Source of the DNA: Desulfobulbaceae bacterium | GTDB taxonomy: Bacteria; Desulfobacterota; Desulfobulbia; Desulfobulbales; Desulfobulbaceae | NCBI GenBank assembly: GCA_023544645.1 | Contig: JAMJFO010000012.1 | Location: 1-64,000, forward strand | DNA: 64,000 nucleotides | Reading direction: 5' to 3' | Part shown: in pieces, positions 14,885-23,945 of the stretch | How positions within the stretch are numbered: position 1 is the stretch's first letter | How the letters are laid out: each line of letters starts with the position of its first letter | The notes under the pieces: generated by a model | What the model was told of the DNA's origin: nothing | Database searches by the model: none | The model's input: only the letters and a program-made list of their open reading frames with translations | Position numbers and translations under genes: made by a program

Positions 14885-16252
14885 ATGAGCGCTACACTCC
14901 TGATCATAGACGACGAAGAATCCATCAGGGACTCCCTTTCCGGCATCCTCGGCGACGAGGGATTCGAAACCCTCGCGGCCTCCTCGGCCGAGGAAGGCCT
15001 GAAAATGCTTGATCAGGCGGATATAGACCTTGTTCTGCTTGATATATGGATGCCCGGCATGGATGGAATGGAAGCGCTGGAACGTATTGTTGACCGGCAC
15101 AACATCCCGGTCATCATGATCTCCGGTCACGGTAATATCGAAACAGCGGTCCAGGCAACCCGGAAAGGCGCTTTTGATTTCATTGAAAAACCGCTCTCCT
15201 ACGACAAGACTCTCCTGTCCATCAACAACGGCCTCCACCTGGCCAGGCTGGAACGGGAAAACAGGATCCTGCGCGATATCACCCCGACCAGGACCCAGCT
15301 CACCGGCAAGTCACAACTCATAGAGCACTTGCGGCTGCAGATTGAGCGGGTCGCTCCGACGGATGCATCGGTCGTTATCCGCGGCGGACATGGGACCGGC
15401 AAGGAACTTGTGGCCCAGACCATCCATGCCCTGTCTTCCCGTAAAGACAAGCCCATGGTTGAAGTCAACTGTGCCGCCATTCCCGAGGAACTCATCGAAT
15501 CCGAACTTTTCGGCCATGAAAAAGGAGCATTCACCGGAGCGACGGAACGGCGGCAGGGCAAGTTTGACCAGGCAGACGGAGGCACTCTTTTCCTGGACGA
15601 GATCGGCGACATGAGCCTGAAAAGCCAGGCCAAGGTCCTGCGCATCCTGCAGGAGCAGAAATTCGAGCGGGTCGGCGGCAGCCGGACCATCCATGTCAAT
15701 GTCCGCATCCTGGCCGCAACCAACAAAAACCTGGAAGAAGAGATTGAAAAAGACACCTTCCGGGCCGACCTTTTTTACCGGCTCAATGTCGTCCCCATTG
15801 AAGTACCGAGCCTCAGTGACCGGATCGAGGACATACCGCTGCTGGTTGAGGATTTTCTCAAGCAGTTCCGCACAAAAGGACTCGGCAGCAAAAAGTTTTC
15901 TCCTGAGGCGATTTATCTTCTGCAGCAGCATTCGTGGCCCGGCAATGTCCGGGAACTGAAAAATCTCGTCGAACGGCTGATGATCATGTCCCCGCACCCA
16001 GATATTTCGGAAAAGGATGTCGCCCTTTTCCTGGGACCGGGAAACGGTCTTGCCCATGTCGCCGCTGTTCCGGCCCAGTATCAGCAATTCAACTATAAAG
16101 AGGCAAAAAAACATTTCGAACGGGACTACCTCGCCGCAAAACTGCTGGAAAACAGCTGGAATATATCGCAGACAGCCGAGCAGATAGGAATGGAACGAAG
16201 CCATCTGCACAAGAAAGTCAAATCATTAAACATAGAATTAAACAAGGAGTAA
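14885..16252 (+). CDS. ntrX: NtrX-like sigma54-dependent response regulator
   Basis: A 455-residue NtrC-family activator. The receiver spans residues 1-120 (D9/D10, phospho-acceptor D53, S80, K102). The AAA+ domain has a Walker A of GGHGTGKE at 167-174 and the sigma54-contact loop GAFTGA at 214-219, with GGTLFLDEIGD as Walker B near 232-242. The C-terminal Fis-type helix-turn-helix ends LHKKVKSLN. The glycine-histidine-glycine in Walker A replaces the usual GESG, but the GK is intact. It follows ntrY and is its expected partner. It is also the only complete sigma54 activator in the window and so a candidate regulator of the two sigma54-type promoters in the first 10 kb (inference). Confidence 0.92.
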   Translation: MSATLLIIDDEESIRDSLSGILGDEGFETLAASSAEEGLKMLDQADIDLVLLDIWMPGMDGMEALERIVDRHNIPVIMISGHGNIETAVQATRKGAFDFIEKPLSYDKTLLSINNGLHLARLERENRILRDITPTRTQLTGKSQLIEHLRLQIERVAPTDASVVIRGGHGTGKELVAQTIHALSSRKDKPMVEVNCAAIPEELIESELFGHEKGAFTGATERRQGKFDQADGGTLFLDEIGDMSLKSQAKVLRILQEQKFERVGGSRTIHVNVRILAATNKNLEEEIEKDTFRADLFYRLNVVPIEVPSLSDRIEDIPLLVEDFLKQFRTKGLGSKKFSPEAIYLLQQHSWPGNVRELKNLVERLMIMSPHPDISEKDVALFLGPGNGLAHVAAVPAQYQQFNYKEAKKHFERDYLAAKLLENSWNISQTAEQIGMERSHLHKKVKSLNIELNKE

Positions 16253-16255
16253 ACC

Positions 16256-17233
16256 ATGGTCTTTCCCGAATACCGTCCCCGCCGTATGCGGCTCAACGAA
16301 AATCTGCGTTCCTTGATCAGGGAAACCCGCCTGGCACCGGAGCAGTTGATCTTCCCCCTGTTCATCATGCCCGGCAAGGGCAAGCGGGAAGAAATTCCGT
16401 CAATGCCCGGTATTTTCAGGATTTCGGTCGACCAGCTGGCCAAGGAGGCAGAGGACTGCCTGGCAGCCGGAATAAGATCGGTGGTCCTTTTCGGACTGCC
16501 GGAAAAAAAGGACCCCATGGGTTCGGGCGCCCATGCCAGGGACGGCATCATCCAACGGGGCATCCGGGAGCTGAAAAACAAAGCGCCTGAGATGACCGTC
16601 GTTACCGATGTCTGCCTCTGCGAGTACACCGATCACGGCCACTGCGGCTGCCTCATCGGCAACACCGTCGACAATGACACTACAATCGAGCTCCTGGCCC
16701 GCACCGCCCTTTCCCACGCCCAGGCTGGTGCGGACATCGTCGCCCCATCCGACATGATGGATGGCCGGGTTGCCGAAATCCGGAGCGCTCTGGATGAAAA
16801 CGACTTTCACATGATCCCCATCATGTCCTATGCCGTCAAGTATGCCTCCGCATTTTACGGCCCGTTCAGGGACGCGGCCGACTGTTCACCGCAGTTCGGC
16901 GACCGGCGCAGTTACCAGATGGATCCGGCAAACAGCCGCGAGGCCCTGCGCGAGGCCACGCTGGATGTTGAAGAAGGAGCGGATATCCTGATGGTCAAAC
17001 CGGCACTGGCCTACCTCGACATCATCAGCCGCCTGCATGATGAATTCGACCTGCCCATCGCCGCCTATCATGTCAGCGGTGAATATGCAATGATAAAGGC
17101 CGCGGAGCAGAAGGGATGGATAGACGGGGAAAAGATAATGGCTGAAAGCCTGCTCTCCATCCGACGGGCAGGGGCGGATATTATTCTCACCTACTGCGCC
17201 AAGGAGATGGGACGCCTCCTGCTCAATTCATGA
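16256..17233 (+). CDS. hemB: Porphobilinogen synthase (delta-aminolevulinate dehydratase)
   Basis: A 325-residue enzyme that condenses two 5-aminolevulinate molecules to porphobilinogen in tetrapyrrole (heme, siroheme, cobalamin) synthesis. The two active-site lysines are K195 (SYAVKYAS) and K248 (LMVKPA). A cysteine site C120/C122/C130 ([12 protein letters not shown]) marks it as a zinc-type enzyme. [10 protein letters not shown] is present. The ATG has AAGGAG seven bases upstream, and the gene begins three bases after ntrX, so it is probably the end of that operon. Confidence 0.96.
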   Translation: MVFPEYRPRRMRLNENLRSLIRETRLAPEQLIFPLFIMPGKGKREEIPSMPGIFRISVDQLAKEAEDCLAAGIRSVVLFGLPEKKDPMGSGAHARDGIIQRGIRELKNKAPEMTVVTDVCLCEYTDHGHCGCLIGNTVDNDTTIELLARTALSHAQAGADIVAPSDMMDGRVAEIRSALDENDFHMIPIMSYAVKYASAFYGPFRDAADCSPQFGDRRSYQMDPANSREALREATLDVEEGADILMVKPALAYLDIISRLHDEFDLPIAAYHVSGEYAMIKAAEQKGWIDGEKIMAESLLSIRRAGADIILTYCAKEMGRLLLNS

Positions 17234-17247
17234 AGCGGTGATTTCTT

Positions 17248-17429
17248 GCCCGCATTTCTCATCCCGACACCTCGGGACTGCGAAGCCGGAAAGCACCATG
17301 TCTACTGCGTTGCTGAACCGAAAACATTCTCGACATACGTACAGTATGCCTGCGAGTGTTTTCGGTTCAGCGCCTTGTATCCACGGCACTTTACAGCTTC
17401 TCGCGACAACACTTGTGAGAAATGCGGGC
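17248..17429. repeat. 182-base palindromic element with nested inverted repeats
   Basis: Terminal 14-base perfect inverted repeats (GCCCGCATTTCTCA at 17248-17261 and its complement at 17416-17429) enclose an inner near-perfect arm (GCTGAACCGAAAACATTCTCG at 17312-17332, written in part; partner 17353-17371). The apex around ATACGTACAGTATGC is itself nearly palindromic. It fills the gap between hemB and the VanZ-like gene and ends four bases before that gene's stop. There is no transposase. It looks like a dispersed REP- or MITE-type element, and it may also act as the terminator between convergent genes. Confidence 0.7.
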
Positions 17430-17432
17430 TAG

Positions 17433-17834
17433 CTATTGATCGGGGAAGTCCGGCGGCGCTGATGCCGCCGGACCATTGCGCAGCCATAAACCGACGAGGA
17501 ATGCCGCTCCCGCGGCATCGGCCGCCAGATCACCTAGGCTTGCCACCCGTCCGGGAATAAATGACTGATGATATTCGTCAGTTATGCCATACAGCAGACA
17601 GAAAAATACAACCAGCGCACCGGCGGTTTTCGGTCTGGCCCGGCGAAATTGTTCCGGCACACCATAAAGTCCGGCGGCCGCCAGCCCGGCGTAGATCAGT
17701 CCATGCGCCAGTTTATCCAGTCCGGGCAGGTGCGGCAGCTGCAATTCGGTCCCCGGCTGGTGGGAGAGAAAAAAAATCGTCCCCATGACCAGGGTCACGG
17801 GGACGATGCGGATACTGCGGGCCACTGTGTTCAT
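17433..17834 (-). CDS. VanZ-like membrane protein
   Basis: A 133-residue protein with about four hydrophobic segments and the VanZ signature GITDEYHQSFIPGR, then DLAADAAGA. It also has the early LSHQPG and DKLAHGLIYAGLA blocks. VanZ-family proteins are small inner-membrane proteins; one member gives low-level teicoplanin resistance, but the general role is unknown. It lies 22 bases downstream of the SEC-C gene on the same strand, which suggests co-transcription. Confidence 0.85.
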   Translation of the reverse strand: MNTVARSIRIVPVTLVMGTIFFLSHQPGTELQLPHLPGLDKLAHGLIYAGLAAAGLYGVPEQFRRARPKTAGALVVFFCLLYGITDEYHQSFIPGRVASLGDLAADAAGAAFLVGLWLRNGPAASAPPDFPDQ

Positions 17835-17856
17835 TGCGGCGTGTTAGGGATATAAT

Positions 17857-18372
17857 TTATGGTCTGGTCTCCGGCGGATTGATATGAACCTGATTCAACA
17901 CCTCCTCCGGGTATTTCTTCCTTATTCGCCTGATGGCGGCGCTGATGCGCTTGGTCGGCGCGGTTTCGATACAGGTCTCCACTTTGTCGGCATAGGCAGT
18001 GGCAAATAACTGCTTGTCCCGGATGACAAAGGTATGGCTCCAGTTAATCTCGATTGTTTCCGGATTCTCATCAATGGGCGCCTCCAGCACCTCCCCGCCC
18101 CGGGCGACCTGCACCGCATCGCTCTCGCTGATCTCCAGAAGCCAGGCATCGCCTTCCCGATTGGACCAGAGGACAAAAACACCAAGCTCCCTGACCGTTT
18201 CCTCGTGCTGCTGCGCGGCCCGCTGAATCTTTTCGATCTCCGCCATAAGGGATATCCTCAGCTGCCGCATGGGTGAAACAGCTTCACGGGCCTGTTTCTG
18301 CTGTAAACAGCATCGTTTATATTTTATACCGCTGCCACAGGGGCACAGTTCATTGCGACCGATCTTAACCAT
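17857..18372 (-). CDS. SEC-C zinc-motif protein
   Basis: A 171-residue protein beginning with the SEC-C metal-binding motif, C10-P-C12 and C21-C22 in NELCPCGSGIKYKRCC, the module known from the SecA C-terminus. A helical linker and an unassigned alpha/beta body follow. I place the start at the ATG at 18372; a TTG three codons earlier is possible but has no ribosome-binding site. The GGAGG is only two bases from the ATG, so translation may be modest. It is the second gene after nrdJ on this strand. Role unknown, possibly protein binding. Confidence 0.75.
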   Translation of the reverse strand: MVKIGRNELCPCGSGIKYKRCCLQQKQAREAVSPMRQLRISLMAEIEKIQRAAQQHEETVRELGVFVLWSNREGDAWLLEISESDAVQVARGGEVLEAPIDENPETIEINWSHTFVIRDKQLFATAYADKVETCIETAPTKRISAAIRRIRKKYPEEVLNQVHINPPETRP

Positions 18373-18398
18373 TGCCTCCAACCATTGTTACGCACCAA

Positions 18399-20579
18399 CT
18401 ACGAACACTTGCTGTATCCGCACTCGTGACAGATTTCGCATCCTTCTTCAAATATCAATTTACCCGAACACTCAGGACAGGTTGACGAAAATCCGCGCTG
18501 GGTTCCGGCCATGAACGATTTGAGCAATTTGCCCAGCTGTGCCGGCAGATCCAGCATGTGTCCGCTGGAACGGTCCAGCTGTTTTATGACCTCATTCATG
18601 GGGATCTGGTAGCGCAGGGCCAGGGAAACCAGCCGGCAGGTGGTCGTCCACATGGTGGACTTATCCTTCAAATCAACGCGGTTGTCAAACGGAAATTTAG
18701 CAAAAACCTCCATGGGGTTTTCATCGTCATCAAAACAGACGATCAGATAGATCGTATTCTGGTTAGCGTCTTTAAGCCGGTAGCGCTTGGCACTGAGCAT
18801 GTCCGGCAGCTTCTTCTTGCGGACAATGCCCTGCGAACCAACCACGGCCGTCTTCTCGGCGTCCGCCGACCTGGCGGAAGAGTTCAGCACCTGGGAGTCC
18901 CTGGAACCATCCCGGTAGACTGTCAAGCCTTTGCAGCCAAGCTCGAAGCCCAGTTCATATGAGAGCCGCACATCATCCCGGGTGGCGTCCGCGGGCAGAT
19001 TGATGGTCTTGCTGATGGAACTGTCGACACCGCTTACCTGCAGGGCCCCCTGCATACGGATATGATCCTCCGGCACAATATCCTGCGCTGTCCGGAATAC
19101 CTCCTGCCAGTGAACAGGAATTGCATCATGACCGATAACCGTGCCGCTTTCCGCGACCTTTTCCATTATTTCTTCGCTGTAAAACCCTTCTCGCCGGGCT
19201 ATCCGTTCAAAATGCCTGTTGACCATCAACAGTTTATCGCCGTCCATGACATGTTTGACCATGACAATGGAGTAGTATGGTTCGCACCCGGAAGCGCAAT
19301 CAGCGATCATGGACACCGTGCCGGTAGGCTGAATGGAGGTAAGCGCGGCGTTGCGGCGCGGGGGATAGTGGTTGAACTCCGGATCATAGGCCGGGAAAGG
19401 CCCCTTGACCGCGGCAATGGCAATGGACGATTTTTCCGCTTCGTCCCGGATAAACCGCATTACTTTAGCGGAGAAGTCCCGCCCTTTCTGGCTGGCATAC
19501 GGGATCTCCGTCTGGATAAGCATGTCATGCATACCCATGATTCCCAGACCAACTTTACGTGTTTTCTGGGTCATTTCAGCAATTTCAGGGATGGGGAAAC
19601 GGTTGCAGTCAATGACGTTGTCAAGAAACCGGACCGCCAGGTGGACGGTTTTGGCCAGCCGGTCCCAGTCAATATCGCCGTCATCAACCACATAATGCCC
19701 GAGGTTGATCGACCCGAGATTGCAGCTTTCATAAGGCAGCAGCCATTGCTCGCCGCAGGGATTAGTTGCTTCAAATTCGCCCAACTGCGGCGTGGCATTG
19801 GCCCGATTCGCGGCATCTATGAACAGCACCCCGGGTTCGCCGTTGTGCCAGGCCAGGTCGATGATTTTGTCAAAAACCGAACCCGCATCCAGGGATTCAA
19901 CAACCTGTCCGGTGGAAGGGTCGACCAGGTCATACTCAAGACCGGTTTTGACCGCTTCCATGAAATGGTCGGTGATCGCGACGCTGAAATTAAAATTGGT
20001 AAAACGGGTCTGATCCTCTTTGGCCGATATGAAATCGAGGATATCAGGATGATCCACCCGCAGAACGCCCATATTGGCGCCACGGCGCTTGCCGCCCTGC
20101 TTGATGGTTTCCGTTGCGGCATCAAACACCGCTGCAAAACTGAGCGGGCCTGAAGCCACCCCCTGGGTGGACTGAACAGCAGAATTTTTCGGCCGAAGCC
20201 GGGAAAATGAGTACCCGGTTCCGCCGCCGGTCTTATGCACCAGCGCTCCATTGCGGATGGAGCTGAAAATACCGTTCATTGAATCTTCAATGGGCAGGAC
20301 AAAGCAGGCGGACAACTGTCCCAGGTCTGTGCCGGCGTTCATCAGGCAGGGCGAGTTGGGCAGAAAGTCCAGGTGGTAGATCATGTTGAAAAAACTGTCA
20401 CGCAGGGTTTCATAATCACCGCTTTCCCGATCAACATCCGCGACGGCATCAGCCACACGGCGGCAAAGGCTTTCCCAGTTCTCCAGGGGCCTGCCGTCGG
20501 CATCCTTCAAATAATAACGACGCTGCAATACTGTTTCCGCCGCTGCGCTCAATTCCTGCTTAATCATCTCTTTGGTCAT
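18399..20579 (-). CDS. nrdJ: Adenosylcobalamin-dependent (class II) ribonucleotide reductase
   Basis: A 726-residue enzyme that reduces ribonucleotides to deoxyribonucleotides with a B12-derived radical, independent of oxygen. NSPCLMNAG (residues 75-83) and C92 supply N-terminal cysteines. NPCGEQWLLPYESCNLGSIN marks the active-site loop. The end has a cysteine cluster (CPECSGKL, CEICHECGYSKC) as in NrdJ. I chose the ATG at 20579 (GGGGAG five bases upstream) over an upstream in-frame ATG at 20606. The promoter region carries two NrdR-box-like sites. Confidence 0.95.
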   Translation of the reverse strand: MTKEMIKQELSAAAETVLQRRYYLKDADGRPLENWESLCRRVADAVADVDRESGDYETLRDSFFNMIYHLDFLPNSPCLMNAGTDLGQLSACFVLPIEDSMNGIFSSIRNGALVHKTGGGTGYSFSRLRPKNSAVQSTQGVASGPLSFAAVFDAATETIKQGGKRRGANMGVLRVDHPDILDFISAKEDQTRFTNFNFSVAITDHFMEAVKTGLEYDLVDPSTGQVVESLDAGSVFDKIIDLAWHNGEPGVLFIDAANRANATPQLGEFEATNPCGEQWLLPYESCNLGSINLGHYVVDDGDIDWDRLAKTVHLAVRFLDNVIDCNRFPIPEIAEMTQKTRKVGLGIMGMHDMLIQTEIPYASQKGRDFSAKVMRFIRDEAEKSSIAIAAVKGPFPAYDPEFNHYPPRRNAALTSIQPTGTVSMIADCASGCEPYYSIVMVKHVMDGDKLLMVNRHFERIARREGFYSEEIMEKVAESGTVIGHDAIPVHWQEVFRTAQDIVPEDHIRMQGALQVSGVDSSISKTINLPADATRDDVRLSYELGFELGCKGLTVYRDGSRDSQVLNSSARSADAEKTAVVGSQGIVRKKKLPDMLSAKRYRLKDANQNTIYLIVCFDDDENPMEVFAKFPFDNRVDLKDKSTMWTTTCRLVSLALRYQIPMNEVIKQLDRSSGHMLDLPAQLGKLLKSFMAGTQRGFSSTCPECSGKLIFEEGCEICHECGYSKCS

Positions 20580-20683
20580 TTCATCTCCCCCGGGACGTAC
20601 ATCCACCTTTTGTTATTCTTCCCTTGCCCTCCAGACAGGATCCCTCCCGCACAGGACCCTTTTTGCAAAATTACCCTTTTATA

Positions 20684-20731
20684 TCACAAGATATGGTGCT
20701 ATGGCAAGGACAAACAAACAATATATAGTAC
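20684..20731 (-). promoter_or_regulatory. Tandem NrdR-box-like sites before nrdJ
   Basis: Two 16-base sites resemble the NrdR consensus ACACWATATATWGTGT: AAACAATATATAGTAC at 20716-20731 (13 of 16 positions) and TCACAAGATATGGTGC at 20684-20699 (12 of 16). They are separated by 16 bases, so their starts are 32 bases or three helical turns apart, the usual arrangement for NrdR repression of ribonucleotide reductase genes. They lie about 105 bases before the nrdJ start. Confidence 0.65.
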
Positions 20732-20877
20732 CCAGATGCAATTTTACCTAATTACACAAATTCAGCCACTTCTGACAAAATCACCGCTGGCCCCGCTCGG
20801 GTGAGAAAAAAAATGCGCCCCCCAATAATCGTGATTATACTACCGGAAATATAAAATCGACCTACAGGATGCAGACT

Positions 20878-21102
20878 ATGAAATCAACATGCATGAGTTG
20901 TAAATTTTTTAAAATCGAAGACACCGTGAGCGGTCACTGCAAAGTCCAGGTGCGGGAATCAGGGAATCGGGACGCTCCAAGGCCGATGGTCAAACAGGAA
21001 GACTCCTGCTCCAAATGGGCCGACTGCGGCCAGCAATATTATATTCGCCTTGGGTGGTCGCGATGGCAGGATAAAAACAAGGACAAAAATTTTTCCCGGT
21101 AA
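20878..21102 (+). CDS. Small cysteine-rich protein, unknown
   Basis: 74 residues with a C5-x2-C8 pair near the start (STCMSCKFF), C21 in SGHCKVQ, then DSCSKWADC and an aromatic end (YYIRLGWSRW). The spacing suggests a four- or five-cysteine zinc or iron-sulfur site, but I recognise no family. I chose the ATG at 20878, eight bases after AGGA, rather than the ATG at 20869, which abuts that site. It is divergent from nrdJ and convergent with the cyclase gene. Confidence 0.6.
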   Translation: MKSTCMSCKFFKIEDTVSGHCKVQVRESGNRDAPRPMVKQEDSCSKWADCGQQYYIRLGWSRWQDKNKDKNFSR

Positions 21103-21122
21103 AAAATATTCTTCACCGGGAA
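21093..21122. terminator. Hairpin between convergent genes
   Basis: TTCCCGGT (21093-21100) and ACCGGGAA (21115-21122) form an eight-pair stem with a 14-base A/T loop, overlapping the stop of the cysteine-rich gene and lying just after the end of the minus-strand cyclase gene. On the minus strand it is followed by AAATTTTTG, so it may serve both directions. Confidence 0.5.
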
Positions 21123-21130
21123 TGCCCATT

Positions 21131-23689
21131 CTAGGGATTCTTGAATCCCAGCAGATGATAGACCTTCATGCCGCCAATGGTCTTGTCCATTTCCCGGACA
21201 TTAAGCGGTGAGCGGACAGCTCTTGCCGTACTGTCGGCAATAAGAATACTGTCCGGAATGGATTTTGTCAGTCCCTGGAGCCGGAAAACATTATTCACCG
21301 TGTCACCGATAACAGTGTAGTCCATTTTCATCTCAAATCCGATATTTCCGACAACCACTTCACCGGTACAAATACTTATGCCGATGCGGACAGGTTCATC
21401 AAGAAGCTCCTTTACATACTTATCATTAATGTGCTGTATCGCCTTCTGCATCTCCAGAGCAGCAGCAAGAGCGTTCTGGGCATCCATGGAGGTGGAAACC
21501 GGCGCTCCGAAAAGAGCAAGAAAACCATCCCCGAGATATTTATCGACAATACCGCTGTGCTTGAAAACAATGCTGCCCATGGCTGAAAAAAAATAATTCA
21601 GCAGGGCGACACTTTTCTGGGGACCGATGCTCCCGGCGATCTTGGAGAAACCCCTGATATCGATGTTCAAAAGGGTAATGGTCTTAAACTCATCGATGAC
21701 GGTTTTGCCGGTGGAAAAGTCATGAACGATCTTGTCGACAATCTCCTTGGGAACAAATTTCTGGAACATGCCTCGAATGCCGCGCTCCTGCTCTGCCATG
21801 GCCACCGTTTCCTTGTACAGTCGCGCATTTTCCATGGCAATGGACACCGATGTGGCAATGGACTGCAGCACATCACGGTCATCATCGCTGAACTCGCCTT
21901 CTCGCTTGTTCATGACCTCTATGATGCCGATAACCTTTCCTTGAGAAATCATCGGGACGCAAAGTACCGAGCGGGTGGTAAAACCGGTGATGGTGTCCAT
22001 TTGCGGATAAAAGCTGCTGGAGTTCTGGACATCGTTTTCAATAACGGACTCCCCGCTTGCAGCCACTGCCCCGGATATCCCCTGCCCCATCACCAGCTTG
22101 ACATTGGAGAGCTTTGCCAGATCGATCTCAAAAGCCACCGCAAATTCAAGCTCGTTCCCCTTGACCAGCGCCAGAGAACCGGCTTCAACATTCATGAGGG
22201 TCCTGATCATTTCCATGGTGTATTCCAGGACCTGCTGCATATCGAATGTGGAGGAAGCCAAAGCGCTGCCGATCTGCTTGATGGCCACCAGCTCCTGATT
22301 TCTCTTGGCGACCGAAGCCATTAACCTGCTTTCTTCTATGGCAAAGGATACTATATTTGTCAGCCACCCGATGATATTGAAACTCCTGTGGAACGAATCA
22401 GTCCTCCGGGAATATAACAGTACGATTCCGTTCACTTTGCCCCGGGTGGATATCGGGGCAAGCACGCATCCCCGCAATCCCGCTACCACGAGCTTTTCGT
22501 CGAGATTGCTGCGAATATCGTCTATATCATCAATGACTCTGATACTTTCCTGCTGCATGACATGGTCCATCACCGAACCAGGCAACGGGAAATGATCGCC
22601 AATGGCCACCCTGACCGCCTGGTTGGAAACAATATCGCAGACCCTGAGGGTGTCCGCCCGTTTTTTATCCTGAACCAGAATTATTGCGACCTCAAAGGGA
22701 AGGATGGCCTGCACTTCGTTTAAAATGGTATGAATGAGCTCACTGTCCCGAAGGCTGGAATTGAGGGACTTGGAGATCTTTTTCATTGCGGCCATATGCT
22801 TCTCTTCGAGCTCCAGCTCTCCCATCAGGCGCAAATTCTCATACGTGAATGCCGCGTTGCTCAGCAGCGGGACCAGAGCCTCAACATCACCCTCGGCAAA
22901 AACAGTGTTCTCCTCGCGCGACAGGGTCAGGACCCCGATTACGTCCTTGATGGATTTGATGGGCATGATGACGAACGATTTGGTTCCATAATGGAGCCGG
23001 TTGGTGCGCCCGAAACGCCTTTCCTTCTCAATATCCTGGACAATCAGGGGACTCTTGTTAATGACCGCATATTTGGCAATGGACGTGTCGAAATCTATCC
23101 GATCGTCCATCTTGATAAAATCGCCAAGACCTATACTGGCCTTAACGATAAAGGACTTGTTATCGCCCCTGTCCATGATAAGAACCGAGCCCATATCCGC
23201 TTTGGCCAGCAGCAGAGCCCGTTCAAGGGTAACATAAAGGATCTCCCAGGGATCAAGGGTCACATAACAGATATCGGAAAGCTCCTTGAGTATGGAAATT
23301 TCCGATGTTCTTCTGGTCAGCAGCTCGGTGCTGGTGCGCAACCGGGTTTCAATGGTATTGAAGGACTGGACGATCTGCTGCAGTTCGTTCTGATTTTCAT
23401 CAACCATGCCATCGGCAATATCCTGACGAATTTTTTCCTTAACAGTGGCTGAAAGTTCAATAATATTATCGAAAATCTTTCGCAGCAGGTGAAAACCGGC
23501 AAAAATATAGATCAGGGCAATGACAACAAAATATTTGACATACTTATCGTGCAGATACCCGTATTGGAAGCCGAAATAAAGAAATCCGGCCGCCGGCAGG
23601 AGAACCATAAGGATAAAAACAATATTCAGTTTATAGTAGAGCCTGTTATTATCCACCCGGTCCTCTAGTTTGATACACCTGCCGGCCAT
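21131..23689 (-). CDS. Membrane-anchored class III adenylate/guanylate cyclase with GAF domains
   Basis: An 852-residue signalling protein. Two N-terminal hydrophobic segments (about 22-45 and 53-70) lead to a HAMP-like helix. Three GAF-type sensor domains follow at roughly 135-285, 300-455 and 470-625, and a class III nucleotidyl cyclase domain at about 655-835. The cyclase metal-binding aspartates are in LLNIDIRGFSKI and YLGDGFLALFG, and IGISICTGEVVVGNIG and YTVIGDTVNNVFRL are the further active-site blocks. It should make cAMP (or cGMP) in response to ligands bound by the GAF domains; the ligands are unknown. The start at 23689 is the first ATG consistent with the membrane region. Confidence 0.88.
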   Translation of the reverse strand: MAGRCIKLEDRVDNNRLYYKLNIVFILMVLLPAAGFLYFGFQYGYLHDKYVKYFVVIALIYIFAGFHLLRKIFDNIIELSATVKEKIRQDIADGMVDENQNELQQIVQSFNTIETRLRTSTELLTRRTSEISILKELSDICYVTLDPWEILYVTLERALLLAKADMGSVLIMDRGDNKSFIVKASIGLGDFIKMDDRIDFDTSIAKYAVINKSPLIVQDIEKERRFGRTNRLHYGTKSFVIMPIKSIKDVIGVLTLSREENTVFAEGDVEALVPLLSNAAFTYENLRLMGELELEEKHMAAMKKISKSLNSSLRDSELIHTILNEVQAILPFEVAIILVQDKKRADTLRVCDIVSNQAVRVAIGDHFPLPGSVMDHVMQQESIRVIDDIDDIRSNLDEKLVVAGLRGCVLAPISTRGKVNGIVLLYSRRTDSFHRSFNIIGWLTNIVSFAIEESRLMASVAKRNQELVAIKQIGSALASSTFDMQQVLEYTMEMIRTLMNVEAGSLALVKGNELEFAVAFEIDLAKLSNVKLVMGQGISGAVAASGESVIENDVQNSSSFYPQMDTITGFTTRSVLCVPMISQGKVIGIIEVMNKREGEFSDDDRDVLQSIATSVSIAMENARLYKETVAMAEQERGIRGMFQKFVPKEIVDKIVHDFSTGKTVIDEFKTITLLNIDIRGFSKIAGSIGPQKSVALLNYFFSAMGSIVFKHSGIVDKYLGDGFLALFGAPVSTSMDAQNALAAALEMQKAIQHINDKYVKELLDEPVRIGISICTGEVVVGNIGFEMKMDYTVIGDTVNNVFRLQGLTKSIPDSILIADSTARAVRSPLNVREMDKTIGGMKVYHLLGFKNP

Positions 23690-23726
23690 CGATTACCCAT
23701 ATCCCCCATGCTGACGGGAACAGGGA

Positions 23727-23900
23727 TCAGGAAACAATATAATAGACGAGACACACCAGAAGCGGAACGATTCCCTCCCAGTGCAGTTCAGGATCGGGAA
23801 ACTCCATCAGATAAAGCTGAGCGAGATAGAGTCCGGCAATGATAAAAACTGCCGAGAACAACCAGTTGATGAGCTGTGATTTTCCATATTTGTTACCCAT
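23727..23900 (-). CDS. 57-residue membrane protein
   Basis: A complete short gene with ATG at 23900, GGGGG about eight bases upstream and TGA at 23727. The product has a short polar start (MGNKYGKSQ), a hydrophobic helix (LFSAVFIIAGLYLAQ), a short acidic loop (MEFPDPELHWEG) and a second helix (IVPLLVCLVYYIV). It fits neatly between the cyclase gene and the 187-residue protein on the same strand, which suggests an operon. Family and function are unknown. Confidence 0.65.
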   Translation of the reverse strand: MGNKYGKSQLINWLFSAVFIIAGLYLAQLYLMEFPDPELHWEGIVPLLVCLVYYIVS

Positions 23901-23945
23901 AGGCACACCCCCGAAAAAAACCTCACGATCAGTTCAGAATGCTTG

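Noticed and set aside
12569-16252. Treating the long minus-strand frames opposite ntrY, ntrX and hemB as genes
   Set aside because: They are shadows of high-GC codon use in clearly identified genes.
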